In this document: positions 27,591 through 35,215 of the stretch, piece by piece | Position numbering within the stretch: position 1 is the first letter of the stretch | Layout of the letters: every line of letters begins with the position of its first letter | Origin: DASRDS01 sp035570055 | Lineage (GTDB): Bacteria > Gemmatimonadota > Gemmatimonadetes > Gemmatimonadales > Gemmatimonadaceae | DNA: 64,000 bases | Direction: 5' to 3' | NCBI GenBank assembly: GCA_035570055.1 | Contig: DATMLM010000006.1 | Location: 1-64,000, forward strand | The notes under the pieces: generated by a model | Seen by the model: only the letters and a program-made list of their open reading frames with translations | Databases searched by the model: none | What the model was told of the DNA's origin: nothing | Made by a program: the position numbers and the translations under genes

Positions 27591-28847
27591 TTACGTGCCG
27601 TTCTCCACCGTCGGCAACGGGAAGCACAGCTGTGTGCCAAATGAGCCCCCGTCTTTGAATGGTGTCCCGACCGGCGGATAGTATGGGATGAGCGTTTGCC
27701 CATACCGAATCATGTCGGCCAGCCGGTGTCCTTCCAGGAATAGCTCGGCGGCACGCTCATGGACAATCGCCACTTGCACGCTCGCCTGGTCCGTCGCTCC
27801 GATATAGGCAGGCAGTGCCTCGCTCGCGCGGATGGCATTAATGAATCCGATGGCACCGAGGGAATTGCCTGCGTCGTTCGCTGCTTCGGCCTGAATCAAC
27901 TGCGCCTCTGACCAATGGGCGATGGGAATCGGTGTGTTGATGGTCGGGTCCTTCTCGGCGGCCCACACGTGGGTCACCTGGTCCTGTCCGAGGATGCCCG
28001 TCGAGTCGACCAGGACCCGTGGATCCTGCACACCGTTGGTCATGAAATGCTGGAACGGCACGTCCACCGAATAAAAGAGATCGCGGAACATGACGGTGAA
28101 GAGTCGATTCTCGCGCCGCGTGCTGCCACCGTCGTACGTCGCGACCTTGTTGAAGCCTGTCGGGATCAGCGCCGCGTCGGCAGCGGCGTTGACGCTTTTG
28201 CCCCGGTCGAGTCGCTCGCGGGCACGGCCCAAGAGCGCCATGTTGAGCGACACGCTGTCGTGTGCGGTCGTCGCGTTCGTGATGGCGATGCCGTAGTGCG
28301 CCTCGGCGAGCCCGAGCAGAGAGTCGGGCGTGATCTTGGGTCCGCCGTCGATCGCTCCAGCGCACATGGTCTCACCCATGAGCGTGAGCGTGTATCCGGT
28401 GTACGCGGCAGTCTGGCCGATCAGTTGGATACGATTCGGCACTTGGCCGACCGTCCACCCATTGAGGAGGCTGAGCAGCGTATCGCCGTCGAACCGCGCG
28501 GTCGACAGCGGCGCCCACACGCCGGGATTCTGTTGGCTGCCCGGATTGTTGCCGAGCGGCGCGCACGTGAAATCGAGGATGGGACTGCTGGCGTACATGG
28601 TGCGGCGGTCATAATCCCACCCGAGGGCAAAGAGCTGCGCGTCCGCCAGCTCGTCGCTGACGATGCCGGTCGCTGTGGCATAGTCGGCGTAGGCGCACTC
28701 GAAGTCCCCGACCACACTGTTGGCGAGCAGTGGCGCGTTGCTGGGCTGCAGGAGGTTGCTGCCCAGGACCTGACTGGCCGAAGTTTCCGTGAGGCTGCCA
28801 CACCCGGCGGCAACCAGCGCGATCGCAATAACTATTGGTGTCTTCAT
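27591..28847 (-). CDS. SusD/RagB-like outer-membrane lipoprotein
   Basis: A 418-residue protein with a lipoprotein signal (MKTPIVIAIALVAAGC, lipid Cys16). It has the helical TPR-like pattern of SusD proteins, including the C-terminal INAIRASEALPAY and VHERAAELFLEGHRLADMIR segments that are diagnostic. It should cap the adjacent SusC-like TonB-dependent channel at the cell surface and bind its ligand. It starts 3 bp after the SusC stop. The ligand is unknown; the peptidase-rich surroundings favour peptides over glycans. Confidence 0.9.
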   Translation of the reverse strand: MKTPIVIAIALVAAGCGSLTETSASQVLGSNLLQPSNAPLLANSVVGDFECAYADYATATGIVSDELADAQLFALGWDYDRRTMYASSPILDFTCAPLGNNPGSQQNPGVWAPLSTARFDGDTLLSLLNGWTVGQVPNRIQLIGQTAAYTGYTLTLMGETMCAGAIDGGPKITPDSLLGLAEAHYGIAITNATTAHDSVSLNMALLGRARERLDRGKSVNAAADAALIPTGFNKVATYDGGSTRRENRLFTVMFRDLFYSVDVPFQHFMTNGVQDPRVLVDSTGILGQDQVTHVWAAEKDPTINTPIPIAHWSEAQLIQAEAANDAGNSLGAIGFINAIRASEALPAYIGATDQASVQVAIVHERAAELFLEGHRLADMIRYGQTLIPYYPPVGTPFKDGGSFGTQLCFPLPTVENGT

Positions 28848-28849
28848 AG

Positions 28850-31822
28850 TTAGAACGTCAGGTTGACCGTGGTGAAGAATTGCGACGGAAGGGGAATGAT
28901 GGCCTGCGTGTACGGCACGAAGTTGTCGGTGATGTCGGTACGCGTCTCCGGGTCGAGGCCCTTGTAGCTGGTCCACGTATGGAGATTGCGTCCTCCGATC
29001 GTGACGCTGATATGGCTGGCGGCGACGCCCCGCGCCCACGCATCGGGGAGCGTGAACGTGCCCGAGAGCTCGCGGAGCTTGGCGAAGTCGGCGTTCTGGA
29101 CCCACGGCTGGATGTACGTCAGGCTGCCGCGATCATTCTGGAGCGACGCCACGTATATCGGGCTGTAGTTCTGCGGCTTGTACGTGGCGAGGCAGTAGCC
29201 GAAGTCGATGCAGCGGAGGTAGTCGTCGGCGTCGAAGAACTGCCATCCGGTCCTCGCATCCACCTGCGCGTGGATCCTGAGCCGCTTGAACAGCGTGAGG
29301 TTCACGCCGCCGGATCCGACGAATTTGGGGACTGCCTGCCCGATGTCAACGAGCGGGGCGCTGGCGCACGGTACCGGCGCGTGACCGGCGCTTGGGCCGC
29401 CGTCGCACATGAGATTGGTCGCCACGCCGGAGGAGTTGAGGCTGGCGCTCACGACCTTGTGTGAAAAATACGAGTTGAGCGGTAGCCCCTGCTCGTCGAA
29501 GGTGATCGGCAGAGTGGCCGCGGGGTTCTGCGGTGGGAAGCCGCCGAAATTCGTGATCTCGTTGGCGTCCGTCGAGGCATTGGCAAACAGGTCGAGCGCC
29601 ACGGGGCCATTGCCGCGCAGCACCTGCGCCGTGGCCTGCAGCTCGAGGCCGTGGCTGTACACTTTGCCGGCGTTGAAGTACTCGATGCCGGGGAACCCCT
29701 TGGACGGAGGCAGATTCTCGGAGAGAATCTCGTTGATCGTATTCCGCGAGTAGTACGTGAAGTCGATGCCAATGCGGGTCAGGATGCTCGCCGTGAATCC
29801 GACTTCGATCTCCTTGCCGCGCTCGGGCTGCAGGTTCGAATTGCCGGGCGCGAACGGTGTCGCGATCACCGAGCCTCCCGGACCGGGGGCCGAGGCGTAG
29901 GTGCGGAGCGCGGCGAAATTCAATGGCTGGTTGCCCGATTCGCCGTAGGCGGCGCGCAGCTGCAGCTTGTCGACCGCTTGGAACCCCTGCCAGAAGCTTT
30001 CGTCGCTCACAACCCAGCTGCCCTCGACCTTGGGATAGGTCACCCACTGGAAGTTCGAGCCGAATGCGCTGTTGTTGTCGACGCGTACGGCGCCAGTGAT
30101 GAACAGCCGGTCGCGCCAGTTGAACTGTTGTTGGGCGTAGAAGCCGAGCGTGTTGTTGGTGACGAAATCGCCATCGGTGCGAATCACCGCCGCGGCGGAG
30201 ACTGCCGAGACACCGGGGCCGGGGAACTCACTGGCGTTGACGTCGGTCGAATCGAGGTGGTTCGAATACCACTGAGCGCCCAGCGACGTGTTGGACTTGA
30301 TCGCCGCGACGATCGGCACGGAGAACGTGCCGGCGTAGTCGAGCGTCGTGGTCTGCTCGTTCCGATTCTGTATGAGGTTCGACCCTTCGGCCGCCGTCGG
30401 CGTGAAGAACTGCGCGACCGACGCCGGCATGAAGTTGGTCAGCCCCTGGTTGGTCTCATTGCGCTGGTCGTATCCGATGATCAACCGGTGACTGAACCAC
30501 GAGGTCGGACGGTTGGTGACCGTCGCCGTCCCCGTGAACCCGTTCAAATCCTGGGTGTTGGCGAAGACCCCGGAGTTCTCCGCTGACAGCGGGGCTTGGT
30601 AGTAGCCGCCGCTCGCGGGAAAGAAGGCCGACGATCCGAAGAGGGTGGAGAACATCGGCGAGAGTCCGTTCTGCTGCCCCAGGGACGAGTGGTCGTGAAT
30701 GATATACAGGGTGGAGCCGAAATCGAGCGCCGGCGTCGCGTGGTACAAGACGTTGCTCGTCGCCTGGAGATTTCGTGCGGCGTTGGTGCGATCCACGCCG
30801 TTGCCATAGTCGTAGTTGGCACCGAGGCGGTAGGTCACCTGTTGGGTGCCGCCGGCGACCGAGGCGGAGAGCCCGAGATTGTCGCCGGTCCGAAAGACCG
30901 GCGTGCCCGATGCGTCGGCAATCGCCGCGCCGTTCCACGAGTCGAGCTTCGAGGTCGCCGGGTTGATGAAATAGTTCGTCGGAAGCCGGCCCGCCTGATC
31001 GGGGAACCACTGCGAGCCCTGGCGCGTCTGAATGTCGAACACGGGCTTGCCCGCGGCGCCCTTCTTCGTGATCACCTGAATCACGCCGTTCGAGGCTGCG
31101 GTCCCGTAGATCGTGGCAGCGGCGGGGCCCTTGATGATCTGGATGCTTTCGATCTCCTCGGGATCAATATCGTTGAGTCGCGAGGTGACCTGGCCGCCCT
31201 GTGTCTGGGGACCCGTGCCGGCATCATTTGCCACCCGAACGCCGTCGATGTAGAGAAGCGGCTGGGAATGCAAGGAAATGGTATTCACGCCGCGGATCTC
31301 GATAGCCGGTCCGGCGCCGACGACCCCGGTGCCGGGAAGCACGTTCACGGCGGCCGCGCGTCCTTGAATCAGGTCGCCCAAGTCCGGAGCCCCGGACTGC
31401 TGCAGCTCCTGCACCGCATCGATCGTCGACACCGCATTCCCGAGTGAGCGCTGCTCCACCGCGCCCGGCGTCCCGGTGGTGACGATCTCATCGAGCTTGA
31501 CCGCCGTCTCATTGAGCCCGATCTGAACGTCGTGCGCCCCGACGGCGAAGGTCTGCCGCGCGGAGCTGAAGCCGAGGCGGCGGACGATGAGCGTCACCGA
31601 ATCGCCCGTGAGGCCGGTGATGACGAATCGGCCGCGCGCATCGGTGACCGCGCCAACCCCCGCGCGGCCCTCGACGCCGACCTGCGCGGCCTCGATGGCG
31701 GCGGATCCGCTGGCCCTGACGACATAGCCGGAGACCGTGCCTCCGGGTCCCTGCGCTCCCGCAATCCCCGCCAGCCCGACCCACGCGAGAGCGACGAGCC
31801 AACACCGACCACGCTCATGCAT
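28850..31822 (-). CDS. SusC/RagA-type TonB-dependent outer-membrane transporter
   Basis: A 990-residue protein. It has a signal peptide, then a carboxypeptidase-regulatory-like domain (about residues 28-100), a plug domain (about 115-230, with PLLYIDGVRVAND and ESIQIIKGPAAATIYG) and a beta-barrel to the C-terminal Phe (QFFTTVNLTF). It should take up a large ligand using TonB energy, with the SusD-like lipoprotein as lid. The start at 31822 has AGGAGG 7 bp upstream. A double GTATAC element lies 26-42 bp before the start. Confidence 0.95.
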   Translation of the reverse strand: MHERGRCWLVALAWVGLAGIAGAQGPGGTVSGYVVRASGSAAIEAAQVGVEGRAGVGAVTDARGRFVITGLTGDSVTLIVRRLGFSSARQTFAVGAHDVQIGLNETAVKLDEIVTTGTPGAVEQRSLGNAVSTIDAVQELQQSGAPDLGDLIQGRAAAVNVLPGTGVVGAGPAIEIRGVNTISLHSQPLLYIDGVRVANDAGTGPQTQGGQVTSRLNDIDPEEIESIQIIKGPAAATIYGTAASNGVIQVITKKGAAGKPVFDIQTRQGSQWFPDQAGRLPTNYFINPATSKLDSWNGAAIADASGTPVFRTGDNLGLSASVAGGTQQVTYRLGANYDYGNGVDRTNAARNLQATSNVLYHATPALDFGSTLYIIHDHSSLGQQNGLSPMFSTLFGSSAFFPASGGYYQAPLSAENSGVFANTQDLNGFTGTATVTNRPTSWFSHRLIIGYDQRNETNQGLTNFMPASVAQFFTPTAAEGSNLIQNRNEQTTTLDYAGTFSVPIVAAIKSNTSLGAQWYSNHLDSTDVNASEFPGPGVSAVSAAAVIRTDGDFVTNNTLGFYAQQQFNWRDRLFITGAVRVDNNSAFGSNFQWVTYPKVEGSWVVSDESFWQGFQAVDKLQLRAAYGESGNQPLNFAALRTYASAPGPGGSVIATPFAPGNSNLQPERGKEIEVGFTASILTRIGIDFTYYSRNTINEILSENLPPSKGFPGIEYFNAGKVYSHGLELQATAQVLRGNGPVALDLFANASTDANEITNFGGFPPQNPAATLPITFDEQGLPLNSYFSHKVVSASLNSSGVATNLMCDGGPSAGHAPVPCASAPLVDIGQAVPKFVGSGGVNLTLFKRLRIHAQVDARTGWQFFDADDYLRCIDFGYCLATYKPQNYSPIYVASLQNDRGSLTYIQPWVQNADFAKLRELSGTFTLPDAWARGVAASHISVTIGGRNLHTWTSYKGLDPETRTDITDNFVPYTQAIIPLPSQFFTTVNLTF

Positions 31823-31829
31823 TCGTCCA

Positions 31830-31835
31830 CCTCCT
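31830..31835 (-). promoter_or_regulatory. Strong Shine-Dalgarno of the SusC-like gene
   Basis: AGGAGG on the minus strand with 7-base spacing to the ATG at 31822. It fixes the start of the transporter and shows that the GTATAC element upstream is not in the coding frame. Confidence 0.8.
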
Positions 31836-31847
31836 GGAAGGCCGCCG

Positions 31848-31864
31848 GTATACGTAGTGTATAC
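31848..31864. promoter_or_regulatory. Operator A: GTATAC-N5-GTATAC before susC/susD/gntR
   Basis: GTATAC at 31848-31853 and again at 31859-31864, 11 bp start to start. Read toward SusC the upstream repeat is the 8-bp palindrome TGTATACA. Its TATAC core could be the -10 of the SusC promoter, so binding would block transcription. GTATAC agrees with the GntR core yGTMTAKACr. Confidence 0.7.
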
Positions 31865-31962
31865 ATTCCGTGCTCGCGACGATACGCACGGAACGGCCGG
31901 CGCACAAGGGTGCCGTGAAACCTGCGGGCGGGCGCCTCCGTATGGCCTGGGGCCTTTTCTAG

Positions 31963-31981
31963 TGGTATACTGGCTGTATAC
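31963..31981 (+). promoter_or_regulatory. Operator B with extended -10 before the GNAT/racemase genes
   Basis: GTATAC at 31965-31970 and 31976-31981, the same 11-bp period as the other three sites. TGGTATACT (31963-31971) is an extended -10 for rightward transcription, with no good -35. The second repeat reads TGTATACA. The GNAT start is 74 bp further downstream. Confidence 0.7.
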
Positions 31982-31995
31982 AATGTGCGCACATT
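31982..31995. repeat. 14-bp perfect palindrome abutting operator B
   Basis: AATGTGCGCACATT is a perfect palindrome that begins at the base after operator B. It could be a second regulator site or an RNA structure near the transcript start. It contains the ATG of a possible 22-codon leader. Confidence 0.5.
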
Positions 31996-32051
31996 TGCCG
32001 CCTGGCCAGGGTGGGGCTTTCGGACGGGCTGTGGGGCTAACAATTTGCTGA
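31983..32051 (+). CDS. Possible 22-codon leader peptide
   Basis: An ATG 12 bp after the TATACT box opens a short frame (MCAHLPPGQGGAF onward, ending TIC). It stops 4 bp before the GNAT ATG. The GNAT gene has no visible Shine-Dalgarno, so coupling through this leader is possible. There is no evidence that it is translated. It may be chance. Confidence 0.2.
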   Translation: MCAHLPPGQGGAFGRAVGLTIC

Positions 32052-32055
32052 CCGC

Positions 32056-32820
32056 ATGACTACGATCCGCCCACTCGAATCCGCCGACGACTACCGCGCC
32101 TGCGTCACCATCCAGCACGAAGTCTGGGGCGCGGACTATTCGGATACCGTGCCGCCGGCGATCCTCAAGATCGTCCAAAAAGTGGGGGGCATCGCCGTCG
32201 GCGCGTTCGACACGGACGGCGCCCTCGTTGGATTCGTGTTCGGCATCACCGGGGTCGACAACGGTGAGCTCGTCCACTGGTCGCACCAACTCGGCGTCCG
32301 CGAGAGCGAACGGAACGCCGGCATCGGCCGGCATCTCAAGGAATACCAGCGCGAGATGCTCCGCGGCCTGGGTGTCAAGCACATGCGCTGGACGTTCGAT
32401 CCGCTGCAAGCCAAGAACGCGCACCTGAACCTCAACCGCCTCGGCGTCGACATCCTCGACTACGTGCCCGACATGTACGGGGCCTCCGATTCGATTCTCT
32501 TTCGTGGCCTCAAAGGCACGGACCGGTTCATCGCATCGTGGGAGCTCGATCGTCCCAAGCCGCGGCCTCTGGCGAACCCCGACGGCATTCCGCTGCTCGA
32601 TGGCACGCCGACCGACTGTCCGCCGCGACTCAAGGTCGCCGTCCCGCTCGACATCGGTGCGCTGCTGCGCACGGACCCGTCCGCGGGCGCGACGTGGCGC
32701 AAGCGGACGCGACCCGCATTCCTGTGGGCGATCGAGAACGGGTATCGCGTCGACGGCTTCGCGCGCGACACGCACGCGCAACTCGGCTACTACATCCTGA
32801 CGCATGATCCGGGTCGCTGA
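32056..32820 (+). CDS. GNAT-superfamily acyltransferase (COG3375-like)
   Basis: A 254-residue protein. The GNAT fold spans about residues 1-150, with the acyl-CoA pyrophosphate loop near ESERNAGIGRHLKEYQREM and a following strand HMRWTFDPLQAKNAHLNLNRLG that is typical of the COG3375 group. It overlaps the racemase gene by 17 bp. In Geobacillus a GNAT succinyltransferase, N-succinylamino acid racemase and a desuccinylase form a D- to L-amino acid pathway. The tight pairing here suggests the same acylation role, which is inference. Operator B lies just upstream. Confidence 0.85.
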   Translation: MTTIRPLESADDYRACVTIQHEVWGADYSDTVPPAILKIVQKVGGIAVGAFDTDGALVGFVFGITGVDNGELVHWSHQLGVRESERNAGIGRHLKEYQREMLRGLGVKHMRWTFDPLQAKNAHLNLNRLGVDILDYVPDMYGASDSILFRGLKGTDRFIASWELDRPKPRPLANPDGIPLLDGTPTDCPPRLKVAVPLDIGALLRTDPSAGATWRKRTRPAFLWAIENGYRVDGFARDTHAQLGYYILTHDPGR

Positions 32821-33922
32821 GCTCGCGCTCCGCGAGATCCGACTGACGCTGCGCGAGCCGTTCCGCATCTCGTCGGGCGTCATGAGCGATCGGCGCATCC
32901 TGCTGCTGGAGTTGCGAGACTCGGACGGCAACCTGGCGTGGTCGGAGTGCGTGGCGTTTCAACATCCCATCTACTCCGCCGAGACGATCGACACCGCCTG
33001 GCTCGCGATTACTTCGTGGCTGGCGCCGCGCGTGCTCGGCATCGAGTTCGGGTCGCCCTCTCATGTCAAGGCGGCGCTCGACGACGATCTCCGCGGACAT
33101 AACATGGCCAAGGCAGCCGTCGAGATGGGCATCTGGGGACTCTCGGCGCTGCGCACTGGCAAGCCGTTGGCGGAGACGCTCGGCGGGACGCGCGATCGCG
33201 TCGTCACGGGCATCTCGCTCGGCATTCAGGCGACGCCCGATGCACTCGTGACGCGCGCGAAAGACGCGCTGGCGGCCGGCTATCGCAAGATCAAAGTCAA
33301 AATCATGCCGGGCAAAGACGTCGAGTACGTGGCCGCCGTCCGGCAGGCGCTAGGGCCCGACGTCAGCATCATGGCCGACGCCAACTCGGCGTACACGCTC
33401 GCCCAGGCCGACCACCTCGCGAAGCTGGACGCGTTCAACCTCATCATGATCGAGCAGCCGCTTGGCGAGGATGATCTCGTGCGTCATGCCGCGCTGCAGC
33501 GACGACTGGCGACGCCCATTTGCCTCGACGAATCGATCACGAGCCTCGAGCGCGCCCAGGACATGCTGACGCTCGGCTCGGGAAAGATCATCAATATCAA
33601 GCCCGGCCGAGTGGGAGGATTCGCCGCCGCGCGCGCCATTCATGATCTGGGCGTTCCGGTGTGGTGCGGGGGCATGTTGGAGAGTGGCATCGGCCGGGCG
33701 TACAACGTCGCGTTGGCGTCGTTGCCGAATTTCACACTCCCAGGTGACCTGAGCCCGAGTGCGCGCTACTGGGATCGTGACATCGTCACGCCCGAGTGGA
33801 CGATGGACGCCGAGGGCATGGTCAAGGTGCCGCGCAAATCGCCGGGCATTGGCGTCACCGTCGATGTCGACCGCGTCGACGGTTTAACGGTTAAGAGACA
33901 GGTGCTGACCGCCGCCAGATGA
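32804..33922 (+). CDS. N-acylamino acid racemase / o-succinylbenzoate synthase family (enolase superfamily)
   Basis: A 372-residue member of the MenC/NSAR group. The acid-base lysines are Lys166 (KIKVKI) and Lys266 (NIKPGRVGG). The Mg ligands are Asp192 (ADANSAY), Glu217 (IEQPL) and Asp242 (LDES). The spacing is the same as in the Amycolatopsis N-acylamino acid racemase. The signature GGMLESGIGRAYN is present. The family is bifunctional. With no men genes nearby and a GNAT partner plus D-aminoacylase in the same proposed regulon, racemisation of N-acyl amino acids is the better guess. The 3' end overlaps the convergent transporter gene by 32 bp. Confidence 0.9.
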   Translation: MIRVAELALREIRLTLREPFRISSGVMSDRRILLLELRDSDGNLAWSECVAFQHPIYSAETIDTAWLAITSWLAPRVLGIEFGSPSHVKAALDDDLRGHNMAKAAVEMGIWGLSALRTGKPLAETLGGTRDRVVTGISLGIQATPDALVTRAKDALAAGYRKIKVKIMPGKDVEYVAAVRQALGPDVSIMADANSAYTLAQADHLAKLDAFNLIMIEQPLGEDDLVRHAALQRRLATPICLDESITSLERAQDMLTLGSGKIINIKPGRVGGFAAARAIHDLGVPVWCGGMLESGIGRAYNVALASLPNFTLPGDLSPSARYWDRDIVTPEWTMDAEGMVKVPRKSPGIGVTVDVDRVDGLTVKRQVLTAAR

Positions 33923-35213
33923 GATAGGCGGGCATCCCCACCGCGAGTGCGACCAATCCGGCAATGGCGCGCGCGGGCTGCCCGACGAGCGTCGCGATGA
34001 CGATGCCGAGTGCCGCGAGGACGAAGAGGGCCGGCGTCCACGGATAGCCAGGCACGCGGAATGGACGCGGCGCGTCCGGCCGCGTGCGCCGGAAGACGAA
34101 TACACTGACGGCCCCGAGGCCGTAGAAGATCCACGCCGTGAACACGACGTAGGTCAGGAGCTGCGTGTACGTACCGCTCGCCGCCAGCACCATCGACCAC
34201 AACGCCGTGGCGGCGATCGCGATGGCGGGTGTGCCGAGGCGTGGGTGTATCTCGGCGAGCTTGCGGAAGAAGAGGCCGTCTTTGGCCATCGCGTAGAACA
34301 CGCGCGGGGCGGTCAGCAGAATCGCGTTCACGGCGCTGAACATCGACAAGAGCACGACCACGGCGATCGCGCGGCCCGCCGCGGGGCCGAACGCCGCGCG
34401 GACCGCTTCCGAGGCGACGCGGTCGGATTTGGCGACCGTGGCCGGCCCCAGGACGGCGAGATAGCCGAGGTTCGCCAAGAGATACAACGCGATGAGCGCG
34501 CCGGTGCCGATCGCGATCGCGCGCGGGAACGTGCGCTGCGGCTCGAGCGTCTCGCCGGCGGAGAACGTGACGTAGGTCCATCCCTCGTACGCCCACAGGA
34601 CCGCGACCATCGCGACGCCGATTCCGGTCAGCAGTCCGGGCCCCGGCGCGACCGGCGCGGTGGCCGCGGTGGCCGGCCCGGCGACGCGACCGACCGCCAG
34701 GAGCGCGACGCTCATGAGTACGATCGCACCGACTTTCACCGCCGTGGTCCAGTCCTGCACCCGCGCGCTCTCCTTCGTGCCGCGGATGTTGAGCAGGGCG
34801 AGCACGACGATCATGCCGAGCGCGATGCCCCGTGCCGCGATTGGGGACAGCGGCACGAGCTCTTGGAGATACGCCGTCGATCCCACGGCGAGCGTGGCGA
34901 CGGACGCCGGCGCGATGACGGTGAACAGCATCCAGCCGAAGAGAAACGCGCTGGGGCGGCCGAACGCGTCGCGAATGTAGATGTAGATGCCACCGGCTTG
35001 CGGCATCATCGCGCCGAGCTCGGCATAGGTAATCGCGCCGAGAAACGACAGGAGGCCGCCGGCTACCCAGACGCCGAGGGCGAGGCCGACGTGGCCGCCG
35101 GTCTCCTGCAGCACGGGGCCCGGCAACAGGAAGATCCCCGAGCCGATCACCGTGCCCAGCACGATGTAGACGAGATCGCCGAGGCGGAGAACGCGCGCCA
35201 GCGTGCGCGCCAC
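33891..35213 (-). CDS. APC-family amino acid permease
   Basis: A 440-residue inner-membrane transporter with about 12 helices. The N-terminal GTVIGSGIFLLPGPVLQ motif is the substrate-binding loop of the APC superfamily. SFLGAITYAELGAMMPQAGGIYIYIRDAFG, starting near residue 55, is diagnostic of the amino acid/polyamine/antiporter type. It probably imports or exchanges amino acids released by the neighbouring peptidases. It lies 2 bp after the NonD hydrolase gene on the same strand, so it is likely cotranscribed and under operator C. Confidence 0.93.
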   Translation of the reverse strand: MARTLARVLRLGDLVYIVLGTVIGSGIFLLPGPVLQETGGHVGLALGVWVAGGLLSFLGAITYAELGAMMPQAGGIYIYIRDAFGRPSAFLFGWMLFTVIAPASVATLAVGSTAYLQELVPLSPIAARGIALGMIVVLALLNIRGTKESARVQDWTTAVKVGAIVLMSVALLAVGRVAGPATAATAPVAPGPGLLTGIGVAMVAVLWAYEGWTYVTFSAGETLEPQRTFPRAIAIGTGALIALYLLANLGYLAVLGPATVAKSDRVASEAVRAAFGPAAGRAIAVVVLLSMFSAVNAILLTAPRVFYAMAKDGLFFRKLAEIHPRLGTPAIAIAATALWSMVLAASGTYTQLLTYVVFTAWIFYGLGAVSVFVFRRTRPDAPRPFRVPGYPWTPALFVLAALGIVIATLVGQPARAIAGLVALAVGMPAYLIWRRSAPVS

Positions 35214-35215
35214 GA

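Noticed and set aside
31594..31866. Frame starting MYTLRIP at operator A, like the MYT starts at operators C and D
   Set aside because: It is out of frame with the SusC-like gene, which has its own strong Shine-Dalgarno and signal peptide; the likeness comes from the operator sequence.
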